Source: Bacillota bacterium
Lineage (GTDB): Bacteria > Bacillota > SHA-98 > UBA4971
Assembly: GCA_012842395.1 (NCBI GenBank)
Contig: DUSX01000003.1
Span: 52,878-116,877 of the forward strand
Reading direction: 5' to 3'
DNA: 64,000 nt
Part shown: positions 52,708 through 61,637 of the stretch, in pieces
Numbering within the stretch: the first letter of the stretch is position 1
Layout of the letters: each line of letters begins with the position of its first letter
Made by a program: the position numbers and the translations under genes
Notes under the pieces: model-generated
What the model saw: the letters and a program-made list of their open reading frames with translations, nothing else
Database searches by the model: none
Told to the model about the DNA's origin: nothing

Positions 52708-53712
52708 TCAGTCATAGTGGATCCTCGGATCGAGGTACGCGTAAGCCACGTCGACAAGCAGGTTGATGAAAACGAACACACATGAGATCAAAAGGATGGA
52801 CCCCTGCAAAACCGGGAAGTCCCTGTTCATGATGGCATCGAAGGCAAGCCGTCCGACGCCGGGCCACGAGAAGATAGTTTCCGTCATCACAGCTCCGCCC
52901 AGTAGGAATCCGAACTGCAGGCCCACCACGGTGATCACTGGTATCAACGCGTTTTTCAGGGCGTGCTTGATCACTACGGTCCGCTCGGCGAGGCCCTTGG
53001 AATGGGCGGTGCGGATGTAGTCCTGCCGCATCACTTCCAACATGCTTGACCGGGTCATCCTCGCGATTATGGCCATCGGGATCGTTCCAAGAGCGAGCCC
53101 GGGCAACACAAGGTGCGCCAGGCTGTTCTTGAGCGCCGCAAGGTTACCGGTCAGAATGCTGTCCAGCACGAAAAGCCCTGTGATAGTGCGGAGATCAATT
53201 GTTACATCCAGGCGGCCCGACATCGGAAGCCACCTGAGCTCGAGCGCAAACAGCCATATCAACATGAGCCCCAGCCAGAACACGGGCATAGACACGCCGA
53301 GGAGCGCGACCATCATGCTGATATGGTCAAACAACGAATATTGTCTGGCCGCTGATACGATTCCTGCCGGAACACCGATAACGACAGCAATCAAGATGGC
53401 AGCCACCGCAAGCTCAATCGTAGCCGGGAACCTTGTGGCGAGCTCATGTGAGACCCGGGTGTTGCTGACGATGGACCGGCCCAGATCGCCTCTCAAGAGG
53501 CGTCCCAGGAACCGTAGGTACTGTACGTATAAGGGGTCATTCAGGCCGAGCTCCTCGCGTACCTGTTCCAGGGCCTCGGGCGTGGCCCTCTCGCCTAATA
53601 TCACCCTGGCAGGATCTCCTGGGATGAGGTGAAGGAAGAGAAACACTACAATCGTAACGCCTAAGAGTATTGGCACTGTCGCCATCAGCCGTCGTAGCAC
53701 GTATTGGGCCAA
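52708..53712 (-). CDS. dppB: Peptide/nickel-type ABC permease, DppB family
   Basis: 334-residue inner-membrane permease. It opens AQYVLRRLMATVPILLGVTI and FLHLIPGDPARVILGERATPE, shows ELGLNDPLYVQYLRFL, and carries the EAA loop RTAHSKGLAERTVVIKHALKNALIPV. TTG 53712 has GGGGAGG ten bases upstream and matches where family members begin; the 54-residue longer frame is Arg/Pro-rich and unlikely. An 87-base gap separates it from the DppC start. Confidence 0.92.
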   Translation of the reverse strand: MAQYVLRRLMATVPILLGVTIVVFLFLHLIPGDPARVILGERATPEALEQVREELGLNDPLYVQYLRFLGRLLRGDLGRSIVSNTRVSHELATRFPATIELAVAAILIAVVIGVPAGIVSAARQYSLFDHISMMVALLGVSMPVFWLGLMLIWLFALELRWLPMSGRLDVTIDLRTITGLFVLDSILTGNLAALKNSLAHLVLPGLALGTIPMAIIARMTRSSMLEVMRQDYIRTAHSKGLAERTVVIKHALKNALIPVITVVGLQFGFLLGGAVMTETIFSWPGVGRLAFDAIMNRDFPVLQGSILLISCVFVFINLLVDVAYAYLDPRIHYD

Positions 53713-53772
53713 AAGCTGCCCGCCTCCCCGATTATGACGATTACGACGAATCATAACGCGAGGCGCCGCGTT

Positions 53773-53832
53773 TGGCGCCGGCCGGCCTGGGGCTTCTGGC
53801 CACCGGCCAGCCCCAAGCCGGCCCCGGCGCCA
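53773..53832 (-). repeat. 60-base GC hairpin between DppA and DppB genes
   Basis: TGGCGCCGG at the left pairs with CCGGCGCCA at the right, and the inner TGGGGCT (53788 on) pairs with AGCCCCA, with small bulges. It lies between the binding-protein stop and the permease start. Without a T-run on the coding side, it is more likely an mRNA stabiliser or partial terminator. Confidence 0.6.
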
Positions 53833-53894
53833 CCGACGACATGGAACGGAGCCGAGCGGAAGTCGGCTCCTCAACTCGCCCGTTTGCCCTCTAT

Positions 53895-55484
53895 TTACCT
53901 ATTTATCCAGACCTTCCGGAAGCTTTCCGACACCGTCGGGTGCGGAATGTATCCCTCAACTTCCTTCTTCGCGCACAGTGGCGGAGTTGAGTGTACTAGC
54001 GGTACCCACGGGCAATCGTCATGGATGATTTGCTGGGCCTCCTCGTACAGCTTCGTCCTTGTGTTGAGGTCTGAAACGGTTTGTGCCTTCACGAGGAGCT
54101 CGTCTACCTTGGGATTCTTGTAGAAGGAATAGTTGCTTGCCCTGCCCGGAACCGCGTTGCTCCCGGAGAAGAGGACGTAGATGAAGTTGTCGGGGTCGCC
54201 GTTGTCGCCAACCCATCCGATGAGGCACATGTCGTGTTCTCCGTACGCTATCTTGTCAAGGTAGGTCGCCCAATCGTACGAGACTATCTTGGCTTTGATT
54301 CCCACCGCTGCCAGGTCCGCCTGGATCGCCTCAGCTATCTTCTGAGGCTGTTGCATGTATGGCCTCGGGACGGGCATCGCCCAGAGTGTGGTCTCGAACC
54401 CGTTGGGGTACCCCGCCTCCGCCAAGAGCTTCTTGGCCTTGGCAGGGTCGTATTCATAGTCGGTCACACTGTCGTTGTAACCCCAAAGCGACGGCGGCAT
54501 CGGGTTCTTCGCGACTTCCGCGAGACCGGCGAAGAATGCCTTGATTATCGCTGGTTTGTTGATGGCGTGTGCTATCGCCTGCCGTACCCTTATGTCCCCG
54601 AATGGCTTCTTCTCCATGTTCATGGCCATGTAGCCTACGTTGAAGCTCGGTCGCAAGAGGATCTTGAGGGCCTTGTCCTTCTCGGCGATCTTCACATCGT
54701 CGGGGCTGAGGCCATCCATGATGTCGATGGATCCGGCCTGAAGTTCCATGAACCTCGCGGAGTTGTCCGGGATGGACCTGAATACTATCCTATCTAGGTA
54801 CGGCTTGCCGCCCCAGTATGCGTCGTTTCGCTCCAGAGTGATCTTGTCGCCATGGTCCCATCTGACGAACTTGAACGGACCTGTGCCCACCGGATGGTTC
54901 CCGAAGTCTGCGCCGTACTTCTTGATAGCGGTGGGGCTCGCGATGGCGAACGGCGTCATTGCCAGGTTAGCAAGGAATGGAGCGAGCGGTCTCTCCAGAA
55001 CGAACCGGACGGTATAATCGTCGACCACGTCAACTGACTTGATGAGGTCGGTGTCCCCTTGGACGAACATGTACGAGTAGTACTCGAAGGCGCCGTCATG
55101 ATATGGGTTCTTGGGGTCCCTCCAACGGTCGAAATTGAATTTGACAGCCTGAGCGTTGAAGGGGGTGCCATCATGGAATTTCACGTTTTGCCGCAGCTTA
55201 AACGTCCACACCTTTTCATCCTTAGACACGGTCCACGAGACAGCCAAGGCCGGCTCAACAGACGTGTTTTTCTCGTTATACTGAAGGAGGCCGTCAAAGA
55301 TCTGCCTCGTTACGATGAGAGATTCTCCGTCAGTAACGTTGATCGGGTCGAGGGAAACCGAATCCGCGCCTCTCGCGAACACAATCGTGCCACCGTACTT
55401 AGGAGACTGGCAATACCCTACGCCGGCGGCCAACAACAGTACTAAGGCGACTACCGTGACGGACAGAGCGCCTCTACGATACAT
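53895..55484 (-). CDS. dppA: Peptide-type ABC substrate-binding protein (DppA/OppA family)
   Basis: 529-residue secreted receptor (family SBP_bac_5). ATG 55484 follows GGAGG by ten bases and starts a signal peptide MYRRGALSVTVVALVLLLAAG. A Cys in GYCQS may be a lipid anchor, though the lipobox is imperfect. Mature motifs include GADSVSLDPINVTDGES, WTFKLRQNVKFHDGTPFNA, HPVGTGPFKFVRW and IRVRQAIAHAINKPAI. Substrates could be peptides, nickel chelates or other solutes. It heads the minus-strand A, B, C operon. Confidence 0.94.
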   Translation of the reverse strand: MYRRGALSVTVVALVLLLAAGVGYCQSPKYGGTIVFARGADSVSLDPINVTDGESLIVTRQIFDGLLQYNEKNTSVEPALAVSWTVSKDEKVWTFKLRQNVKFHDGTPFNAQAVKFNFDRWRDPKNPYHDGAFEYYSYMFVQGDTDLIKSVDVVDDYTVRFVLERPLAPFLANLAMTPFAIASPTAIKKYGADFGNHPVGTGPFKFVRWDHGDKITLERNDAYWGGKPYLDRIVFRSIPDNSARFMELQAGSIDIMDGLSPDDVKIAEKDKALKILLRPSFNVGYMAMNMEKKPFGDIRVRQAIAHAINKPAIIKAFFAGLAEVAKNPMPPSLWGYNDSVTDYEYDPAKAKKLLAEAGYPNGFETTLWAMPVPRPYMQQPQKIAEAIQADLAAVGIKAKIVSYDWATYLDKIAYGEHDMCLIGWVGDNGDPDNFIYVLFSGSNAVPGRASNYSFYKNPKVDELLVKAQTVSDLNTRTKLYEEAQQIIHDDCPWVPLVHSTPPLCAKKEVEGYIPHPTVSESFRKVWINR

Positions 55485-55882
55485 CCTGCTCACTCCTCCT
55501 ATTCTGTCGGCGTCCGGTGAGCTGGCTACCCGGGCCGAGTTGGCTTTGCCCGCTTGTCCTGGCGGACTTAAGTGACTCCAATTCGCCACGCCGCCCGAAA
55601 CTCCTGCAGGTGCATCCGAGCGAATTCTCTCGGGATGGGCCGTTTCTTCGCTAAATGAGGCGTAACGTCCGAACGCGGAAAGGAAATTGCAAATTTACTT
55701 GCATTTATCTGCACGGACGAATAGAATAGATTCAAGCCCAACTTGTTCAGGTCGTTCCGGTATACTCACAAGGCCGGCCGCGGGCCAGGGGCGCGAATAG
55801 AATAGACGAGAAAGGTGCGCCGGGGTACAACGGTTATCTGAGCAGGGGTGTCATTACCACAAAGCGAGGGGATTTGTCCAGT
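55485..55882. other. Divergent promoter region
   Basis: 398 bases between the minus-strand DppA gene and the plus-strand zinc-ribbon gene. An AT-rich stretch at 55675-55735, with the small palindrome AAATT-GCA-AATTT (55684-55696), stands out from GC-rich surroundings and probably holds the promoters. I could not assign a good -35/-10 pair to either strand. Confidence 0.45.
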
Positions 55883-56173
55883 ATGGAGTTCAAAGACAAG
55901 GTATTGACGTGTCGCGACTGTGGTGCGGAGTTCATCTTCACCGCAGGGGAGCAGGAGTTCTACGCAGAGAAGGGCTTCGAACACGAGCCCGTGCGCTGCA
56001 AGGACTGCCGCGCGGCCCGCAAGCGCCAGCGTAACGATGGGCCGAGAGAGATGTACACGGTGATTTGCTCGTCCTGTGGCAAGGAGACTCAGGTCCCGTT
56101 CAAGCCCCGCGAAGACAGGCCGGTGTACTGCCGAGAGTGCTTCGAGGCTCAGAAGGGTTATCGTGGTGCCTAA
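55883..56173 (+). CDS. Zinc-ribbon protein (zf-trcl type)
   Basis: 96-residue cytosolic protein with two metal-binding modules. The first is CRDCGAEFIFTAGEQEFYAEKGF followed by CKDCRAARK, split by about 25 residues, a known short zinc-ribbon domain. The second is CSSCGKETQVPFKP followed by CRECF. All eight Cys are present. Function is unknown; nucleic-acid or protein binding is likely. ATG 55883 matches where family members begin; TTG 55874 would add three residues. A perfect intrinsic terminator follows at 56284. Confidence 0.88.
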   Translation: MEFKDKVLTCRDCGAEFIFTAGEQEFYAEKGFEHEPVRCKDCRAARKRQRNDGPREMYTVICSSCGKETQVPFKPREDRPVYCRECFEAQKGYRGA

Positions 56174-56283
56174 GTTGCTGATTGGAAACTAGCTTTAGGG
56201 TCCAGTGGTCAAGGTTGATGAGTGGGACGGTGTCGTACGCGGCATTCAAACGATGCCGTTCGAAAGGTGCGAGTCAGCAAGCG

Positions 56284-56307
56284 GCGCGGCCGAAAGGCCG
56301 CGCTTTT
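56284..56307 (+). terminator. Intrinsic terminator after zinc-ribbon gene
   Basis: GCGCGGCC, loop GAAA, GGCCGCGC, then TTTT. A perfect 8-bp GC stem with a stable tetraloop. Confidence 0.9.
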
Positions 56308-56337
56308 CCTCATATTGGGGCTCCAAGAAACCTGTAC

Positions 56338-56366
56338 TTGCTACGGGTTGGGGCGTGCAATATAAT
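56338..56366 (+). promoter_or_regulatory. Promoter of the amino-acid binding protein gene
   Basis: TTGCTA (56338-56343), 17-base spacer, TATAAT (56361-56366), 43 bases before the start codon. Confidence 0.8.
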
Positions 56367-56408
56367 CGGACTAGAAACCTGGAACTTTGAGGAGGGTGTG
56401 GAGCGAAG

Positions 56409-57200
56409 ATGAAAAAGTCCGGCCTCGTACTTATCATCGGTGTCATCGTCATTATTGTCTTGGCCGTTGCCCTTGCCCTGAAGAAAGCGCCGGAACAGGC
56501 GGCAGCGCCTGGGAACGAGGCACAAGAGGAGCTTCCTGTGCTCAAGGTTGGCTGCGACGTGGCATTTCCTCCCTTCGAGTGGCAGGATGAGCAGACCGGG
56601 GAGTTCAAGGGTTTCGACATCGAGCTCATTCAGGCCATCGCAAAACAGATGGGTATGAGGGCTGAAATCATCAACACCGCGTGGGACGGCATATTGCCTG
56701 GCCTGCTGAATGGCAACTACGACGTGATCGTATCCGCAATGACCATAACCGACGAGCGTGCACAAAGCGTCAATTTCTCAGACCCCTATTTCACCGCTGG
56801 CCAGGTCATAGTGGTCCGCAAAGACACCGAGGGCATAACCCAGCCATCTGATCTCAAGGGTAAGAAGGTCTCAGTACAGATTAACACTACCGGTGATTTC
56901 GCGGCTTCCAAGATCGAGGGCATCGGAGAGGTCAAGAGATTCAACCTCGCACCCGACGCGTTCCTGGAGCTCAAGAACGGCGCGGTCGATGCGTGCATAA
57001 TGGACATCGCCGTTGCGTCGGATGCTGTGAAGAATGACGATTCGCTGAAAATAGTCGGCGCTCCGTTCACCGTTGAATACTATGGGATTGCTATGCGCAA
57101 GGACAGAGAAGACCTCCTCAAGAACATCAACAAGGCCCTTGCCACGCTGAAAAGCACGGGCGAGTACGATGAGATCTACGCGAAATACTTCGGCCAGTAA
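56409..57200 (+). CDS. Amino-acid ABC substrate-binding protein (family 3)
   Basis: 263-residue receptor anchored by one N-terminal segment (LVLIIGVIVIIVLAVALAL) with no lipobox Cys. The body shows LKVGCDVAFPPFEWQDE, GFDIELIQAIAKQMG, VSAMTITDERAQSVNFSDPY and GIAMRKDREDLL, typical of polar amino-acid receptors (GlnH/ArtJ/HisJ). It has its own promoter upstream, and a strong hairpin with T-run downstream separates it from the permease gene. Confidence 0.94.
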   Translation: MKKSGLVLIIGVIVIIVLAVALALKKAPEQAAAPGNEAQEELPVLKVGCDVAFPPFEWQDEQTGEFKGFDIELIQAIAKQMGMRAEIINTAWDGILPGLLNGNYDVIVSAMTITDERAQSVNFSDPYFTAGQVIVVRKDTEGITQPSDLKGKKVSVQINTTGDFAASKIEGIGEVKRFNLAPDAFLELKNGAVDACIMDIAVASDAVKNDDSLKIVGAPFTVEYYGIAMRKDREDLLKNINKALATLKSTGEYDEIYAKYFGQ

Positions 57201-57638
57201 GTAAGCACGAGACACGGAAGGAAGTTGGCGCTACCGTCGTGACGCGACGAGGTGGCGCAAGGTGGCGTGACGCAGGTCCGATGTGGGACCGAAACGCAGG
57301 AAGCGAAGCCCGACAGACGCGGTCGGCCGATTCAAGGTTGTTCATCGAGGTGCAAGGCGTAACACATCCGCGCGCAACCGTTCCGGTTGCGCAGCGGCGG
57401 TGTTACGCGTCTTTTTGTTGTGCGACCGTTGAAGGTGAGTGGGTTAGTGAGTTCTGAGTAGTGCCCGACGGGCTTTCCGGTCTCCGGCGAGTTCGAACGC
57501 GCCCAGGGAGGTTGGATGCGTCGGCACCCGTGGCCGTCGCGTGGCCGGGCCCGCTGCCGAGGCGCCAGGCGCTGGGCTGTCAGAGTTCTGAGTGGACGAG
57601 CCGTCCGGTACAGAACACAAAAGTGGGAGTGGAGAGAG
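57201..57638. other. Leader region between receptor and permease genes
   Basis: 438 bases, holding the terminator at 57356-57417. The remainder has frames of Arg-rich composition only. A separate permease promoter must exist or the terminator must leak; I did not see a clear promoter. Confidence 0.4.
57356..57417 (+). terminator. Long two-part hairpin with T-run between receptor and permease
   Basis: The outer stem GGCGTAACAC pairs with GTGTTACGC(C), and the inner stem GCGCAACC pairs with GGTTGCGC; TTTTT follows. It acts as a terminator or attenuator for the receptor transcript, perhaps to lower permease expression. Confidence 0.8.
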
Positions 57639-58334
57639 TTGAACGCTGCTTTTTCATTTCTTGCTGGCTTACTCCCTGGGTTCAGGTGGGACGTGATCGA
57701 GAGATCGCTTCCGTTTCTCCTCCTGGGGGCGTGGATGACGCTGCGTCTGACCACAATCTCCATCACCTTCGGGATCATCATCGGGACCTTTGTAGGCATA
57801 GCTAGGATCTCCAAGACGAGACTCGTCTCATACTTGGCCGCTATATACGTGGATTTCCTCCGCGGTACCCCCCTCCTGGTACAGATATTCATCATATACA
57901 TGGGGCTTCCTCAAGTGCTGGGCTTCCCGGTGCCTCCGTATCTTGCCGCGATCTCGGCTATGAGCATAAACAGCGGGGCGTATGTAGCCGAAATAGTCCG
58001 AGCGGGGATTCAGTCCATCCACAGAGGGCAGATGGAGGCCGCTAGGGCGCTTGGCATGACCTACGTGCAGGCCATGCGCTTTGTGATCCTTCCGCAAGCG
58101 TTCAGGCGCATTGTGCCGCCGCTGGGAAACGAGTTCATCGCCCTGCTCAAGGATTCATCCCTCGTATCGGTGATAGCCATGGAAGAGCTCGTGAGAAAGG
58201 GTCAGATAGTGATAGGGCGCACATTCCGGCCGTTCGAGATATGGATGATGGTGGCGCTTATGTACCTCGTCATGACGCTGACCATCTCGCGGCTGGTGGT
58301 GATCACCGAAAGAAAGCTTCACGTGCCCGGCTGA
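57639..58334 (+). CDS. Amino-acid ABC permease (HisM/GlnP family)
   Basis: 231-residue inner-membrane permease. Features are LLLGAWMTLRLTTISITFG, YVDFLRGTPLLVQIFIIYMGLPQ and the EAA loop EAARALGMTYVQAMRFVILPQAFRRIVPPLGNEFIALLKDSSL (about residues 136-178, shown by position). TTG 57639 follows a GGAG-rich site; the longer frame from 57516 is Arg-rich. It should work with the receptor upstream, but the usual ATPase gene does not follow: the next gene is HPF. Confidence 0.92.
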   Translation: MNAAFSFLAGLLPGFRWDVIERSLPFLLLGAWMTLRLTTISITFGIIIGTFVGIARISKTRLVSYLAAIYVDFLRGTPLLVQIFIIYMGLPQVLGFPVPPYLAAISAMSINSGAYVAEIVRAGIQSIHRGQMEAARALGMTYVQAMRFVILPQAFRRIVPPLGNEFIALLKDSSLVSVIAMEELVRKGQIVIGRTFRPFEIWMMVALMYLVMTLTISRLVVITERKLHVPG

Positions 58335-58471
58335 AGCGGGCCGTGCACAAATGGGAACGAGCCAGCGGCTCCATCGCCGGGCAGTGGATGGTGGGGCAGG
58401 ATTTCCCCCCGCGAGGGGGAATATACTACGTGGAAGCCTCGTTTTCACGATCCGGAAAGGAGCTGACGGGG

Positions 58472-59029
58472 ATGGAGATAACCATCAAAGGCAAAAACGT
58501 GGAAGTGACAAAAGCTCTCCGGGACTACGCCGAGAAGAAAGTCAACAAGATCCAGCGGTTCTTCGAAGGCGACAAGATCGACGCCCAAGTGACCATGGGC
58601 ATCGAGAAAGGGCTTCACATCGTAGACGTCACGATACAAATAAACGGCCTGCTCCTACGCGGCGAGGAGAAAACAGGCGATATGTATGCGTCGGTGGACG
58701 GCGCAGTCGACAAAATCGAGCGGCAGATACGGAAGTACAAGACACGCATCAATCGCCGGCTGCGCCAGATCGGTGCGCGCCTTGTGGAGGCGGCATTCGC
58801 TCCTGAGGGTCCTGAGGGGCCAGACGTCCCCGAGGAGGCCGAAGAGGAGGCGCGCATCGTCAGGACGAAGCGGTTTGCCATGAAACCTATGTCCGTTCAG
58901 GAAGCCGTTATGCAGATGGAGCTTCTGGGTCACGACTTCTATGTGTTCTCCAATGCCGAGACAGAGGAGGTCAATGTCGTTTATCGGCGCAGGGACGGGA
59001 ACTATGGCCTCATAGAGCCTGAGTTCTGA
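58472..59029 (+). CDS. hpf: Ribosome hibernation promoting factor, long form
   Basis: Binds the 30S subunit and pairs ribosomes into inactive 100S dimers. The N-terminal S30AE domain (about 1-95) begins MEITIKGKNVEVTKALRDYAEKK (given by position, residues 1-23). A Pro/Glu-rich linker at about 108-125 leads to the C-terminal dimerisation domain with RTKRFAMKPMSVQEAV and ELLGHDFYVFSNAET. The total of 185 residues is the long form usual in Bacillota. AAGGAG lies nine bases before ATG 58472. A small inverted repeat (TTCCCCC/GGGGGAA, 58403-58421) lies upstream. Confidence 0.95.
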   Translation: MEITIKGKNVEVTKALRDYAEKKVNKIQRFFEGDKIDAQVTMGIEKGLHIVDVTIQINGLLLRGEEKTGDMYASVDGAVDKIERQIRKYKTRINRRLRQIGARLVEAAFAPEGPEGPDVPEEAEEEARIVRTKRFAMKPMSVQEAVMQMELLGHDFYVFSNAETEEVNVVYRRRDGNYGLIEPEF

Positions 59030-59151
59030 GGCCTAGACGCGCGCAACGAGCAACCCCGCTGGCCGGCGGCGAAGTCGTCCACCTGGGTTCCTGGTCTCGC
59101 CCGCAGCCCGTGGCACACGCGGACGGGAGCGGGCCATGAAGGAGTGGTGCG

Positions 59152-60312
59152 GTGCGTAAGGTTACGCTCGTAGTGTTCGAGGGCGGTAGGCCCTTGAGCG
59201 AGGTCGAGGACCTCGTGGTTTCCGTGAGAAAGGCCGTGGTTCTCGACAACCTCAGCAAGTTCACTGGGCTTCCCGAGCTCGACCGCGTTCTGCTTTATAC
59301 AACCTATGAAGACCTTGCTTCCAAGGCCGCGCGAATAGGGACCAAGATCGAAGTGGAGCTGGTGCCGGCGCGCGGCCAATTCCATTTCGGCGAACATATC
59401 GTCAAGGTCGTGAAAGAGCACGCCTTGGAGGCCGTGCTCTACATGGGCGGCGCGTCAGGGTCGCTTCTCGCTGCAGGCGAGGTTGCAGCGGTGGCACGGG
59501 GTTTGGCGGCCGCGGACGCGTTGGTCGTTGCCAACAACGTATTCTCCAGCGACATTGTGGGTTTCACGCCGGCCGCCGCTGTCCTTGGTCTTTCGGGCGA
59601 TCTGCCGGCGTCCGACAACGCGCTCGCAATGAGCCTTGCCCGCGTGCTGCCGGTGGCATCGATGGACGAGACTGTCGGGGCGTTGTTTGACGTTGACACA
59701 CCCACAGACGTGATGGTCCTGGGCCTTCATCCCGATGTGGGCCCTTGCGCGCGGGCCGCTATCGGTAATCTCGATCTCGAACCCGCGTGGGGGCGACTCC
59801 TCCAGGCGCGGGACACCCTATCGAGTTACCTCTCGGAGATCGCGCTTATCGGACGCGTGAATCCAAGCGCCGTCGGCTACGTGAACCGGCACCTGAAATG
59901 CAGAACGAGAGTGTTCTCAGAGGAACGCGGGATGAAGGCTCTTGGCAGACAGCACCGGAAAGAGGTCGTCTCGCTGATCGGTTGTCTTATCGAACAGGTG
60001 GGGTTCGCCGCCTTTGTGACGGCCCTCGGGAAAGTGGCGGACGCGGCTTTCATGGATTCGAGAGTGCTTTTCCAGCACCTCGGCCTGATGCTTTCCGCAA
60101 GGGATAGATTCAGCTCCGATCTGATGCGCCCGGCGGACATCCAGAACCGGGTGGCGGGCGACTTCACGAGGTCGGTTCTGGATGCCGCAATTCCAGTGGT
60201 TCTGGGGGGACATTGCCTGGTATCGGGGGGGCTGCGAGCTCTCGTCGACTCGGCTGTCCGCCGACAAAAAACCGGGAACGGGCTCGTGCTGCGGCAGGAT
60301 TCCCTGCTGTAA
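59152..60312 (+). CDS. Conserved protein, possible nucleotidyltransferase-like fold
   Basis: 386 residues, soluble. I do not recognise it firmly. The middle part (YMGGASGSLLAAGEVAAVAR, about residues 97-116, then ADALVVANNVFSSDIVGF) resembles GT-A-fold nucleotidyltransferases such as MobA/CofC, but the usual N-terminal G-G-S-RMG loop is not at the start. The C-terminal third is helical with many aromatic and Arg residues. GTG start with AAGGAG seven bases upstream. It lies between HPF and another uncharacterised protein, each with its own short gap. Confidence 0.55.
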   Translation: MRKVTLVVFEGGRPLSEVEDLVVSVRKAVVLDNLSKFTGLPELDRVLLYTTYEDLASKAARIGTKIEVELVPARGQFHFGEHIVKVVKEHALEAVLYMGGASGSLLAAGEVAAVARGLAAADALVVANNVFSSDIVGFTPAAAVLGLSGDLPASDNALAMSLARVLPVASMDETVGALFDVDTPTDVMVLGLHPDVGPCARAAIGNLDLEPAWGRLLQARDTLSSYLSEIALIGRVNPSAVGYVNRHLKCRTRVFSEERGMKALGRQHRKEVVSLIGCLIEQVGFAAFVTALGKVADAAFMDSRVLFQHLGLMLSARDRFSSDLMRPADIQNRVAGDFTRSVLDAAIPVVLGGHCLVSGGLRALVDSAVRRQKTGNGLVLRQDSLL

Positions 60313-60364
60313 GGTAGAATAGCATAAGCGTTGGCATAAAGTTGCAAGCAAGGGAGCCAATGCT

Positions 60365-61393
60365 ATGGCACCCCGCAAGGAAGCGCATCAAGAAGGCAGC
60401 CACGTAGACAGCTCGACGAGCGGTGTGCGCGGCCCCGAGCAGGCGGCTATGCTTGAAGCTGCCATAAGGCAAATCCCCGGGGTTGCGTCCGTGAGCGTGA
60501 ATTGTGGTGCTGACGGCGAAGTCACCGCCATCGACATACTCGTGGAAGGCCGGGTCCAGTCTCGTCGCATTGTGCGAGACGTCGAGTCGGCCTGCACGAC
60601 GCATCTGGGTCGGAGGTTGCCTCTCGAGGCGGTCAGCATGACAAGAGGGCGAAGTGGACCGGCGAGGTCGTCGAAACGGGGGGCGCTTGTTCCGGAGCGC
60701 GTCGGCCCGGCAACTCAAAGCGCAATGGGTATCCTGGCGCCCGATGTTTCGGTGAGCCCGGCATCTGGTGACGAGGCCAGGGCGGGCGGGGCGCGCGGGA
60801 CCGCAAATGGCGAGAGTGGGGCACCAGAAGGTGCCGGACAGCAGGGCGCTGATGCCAGGAAGGCTGTCCCGAAGAAGTACAAGGTTGTGTCGGGCGAGAC
60901 CGTGGCTTCGCAGGGTACTGACAAACCGAGAGAGGACGGCCGTGGGCGGGCGGTCGGCGACGAGGAACTGCGACTCGAGCCCCGCATCGGCCTCAAGCGT
61001 TTGGGAGTGAACGTGTATTCCGATCGAATACACGCCGTGGTCGAGCTGTCATACGGCCCGAGGACTTTCATTGGCGAGGAAGACGACCTGCCTAACGAGG
61101 ATAACAGGTTCAAGGTGCCGGCGGCCGCGGCACTGAAGGCCCTTGATAAGGCATTCGGAGGGCTTGTGGGCCTCTCGGTCGATGATGTCCAGCTCTGCAG
61201 GCTATCAGGCAGAGAAACCGCAGTCGTGCTTGCGACTATCGGGTCACCGTGGGGCGACGTGCCATCCACGGGCGCGTCGTACGTAACACGAAGCGAGGAG
61301 GAGGCGGTGATAAGGGCTCTTCTTCACGCCGTAAACAGGTGCGTGACCCTCACGTACGGAGGGGAGGAGTATTACGACGAGGACGTCGGTTAG
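60365..61393 (+). CDS. Two-domain protein of unknown function
   Basis: 342 residues with a clear domain layout. An N-terminal alpha/beta domain (about 22-92) contains AAIRQIPGVASVSVNCGADGEV and a DVESACTTHLGRRL helix. A low-complexity Gly/Ala/Ser/Pro linker (about 95-205) follows. The C-terminal alpha/beta domain (about 210-335) begins RIGLKRLGVNVYSDRIHAVVEL and ends AVIRALLHAVNRCVTLTYG. The two domains look like small ligand- or RNA-binding folds, but I know no function. AAGGGAG lies eight bases before the ATG. Confidence 0.7.
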   Translation: MAPRKEAHQEGSHVDSSTSGVRGPEQAAMLEAAIRQIPGVASVSVNCGADGEVTAIDILVEGRVQSRRIVRDVESACTTHLGRRLPLEAVSMTRGRSGPARSSKRGALVPERVGPATQSAMGILAPDVSVSPASGDEARAGGARGTANGESGAPEGAGQQGADARKAVPKKYKVVSGETVASQGTDKPREDGRGRAVGDEELRLEPRIGLKRLGVNVYSDRIHAVVELSYGPRTFIGEEDDLPNEDNRFKVPAAAALKALDKAFGGLVGLSVDDVQLCRLSGRETAVVLATIGSPWGDVPSTGASYVTRSEEEAVIRALLHAVNRCVTLTYGGEEYYDEDVG

Positions 61394-61637
61394 CTTGCGG
61401 AAACCTCTAGCAGGGTGGTAGGAGAAACGCGCCTGCGGCGATAATTCAACATCGTCAACGGTCTTGGAACCCCCGCCGGAGAACCGCCAACAGGCCGCTA
61501 TCGTGGGTTACGGTGTAACTCTGGGAGCGGCAGAGCGGCCTGAAGCAACGCCTTGAGCGGAGACCAGGTCCCGATTCGAGTTCTCCGGGCCACTCTAGCC
61601 CGGCATTTCATAAATGCGAATGGAGGCTGGAAGGCAA
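61394..61637. other. Short spacer before the 24-residue peptide gene
   Basis: 244 bases with no recognised promoter or structure. Together with the peptide gene and its trailer it makes a 418-base gap between larger genes. Confidence 0.35.
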
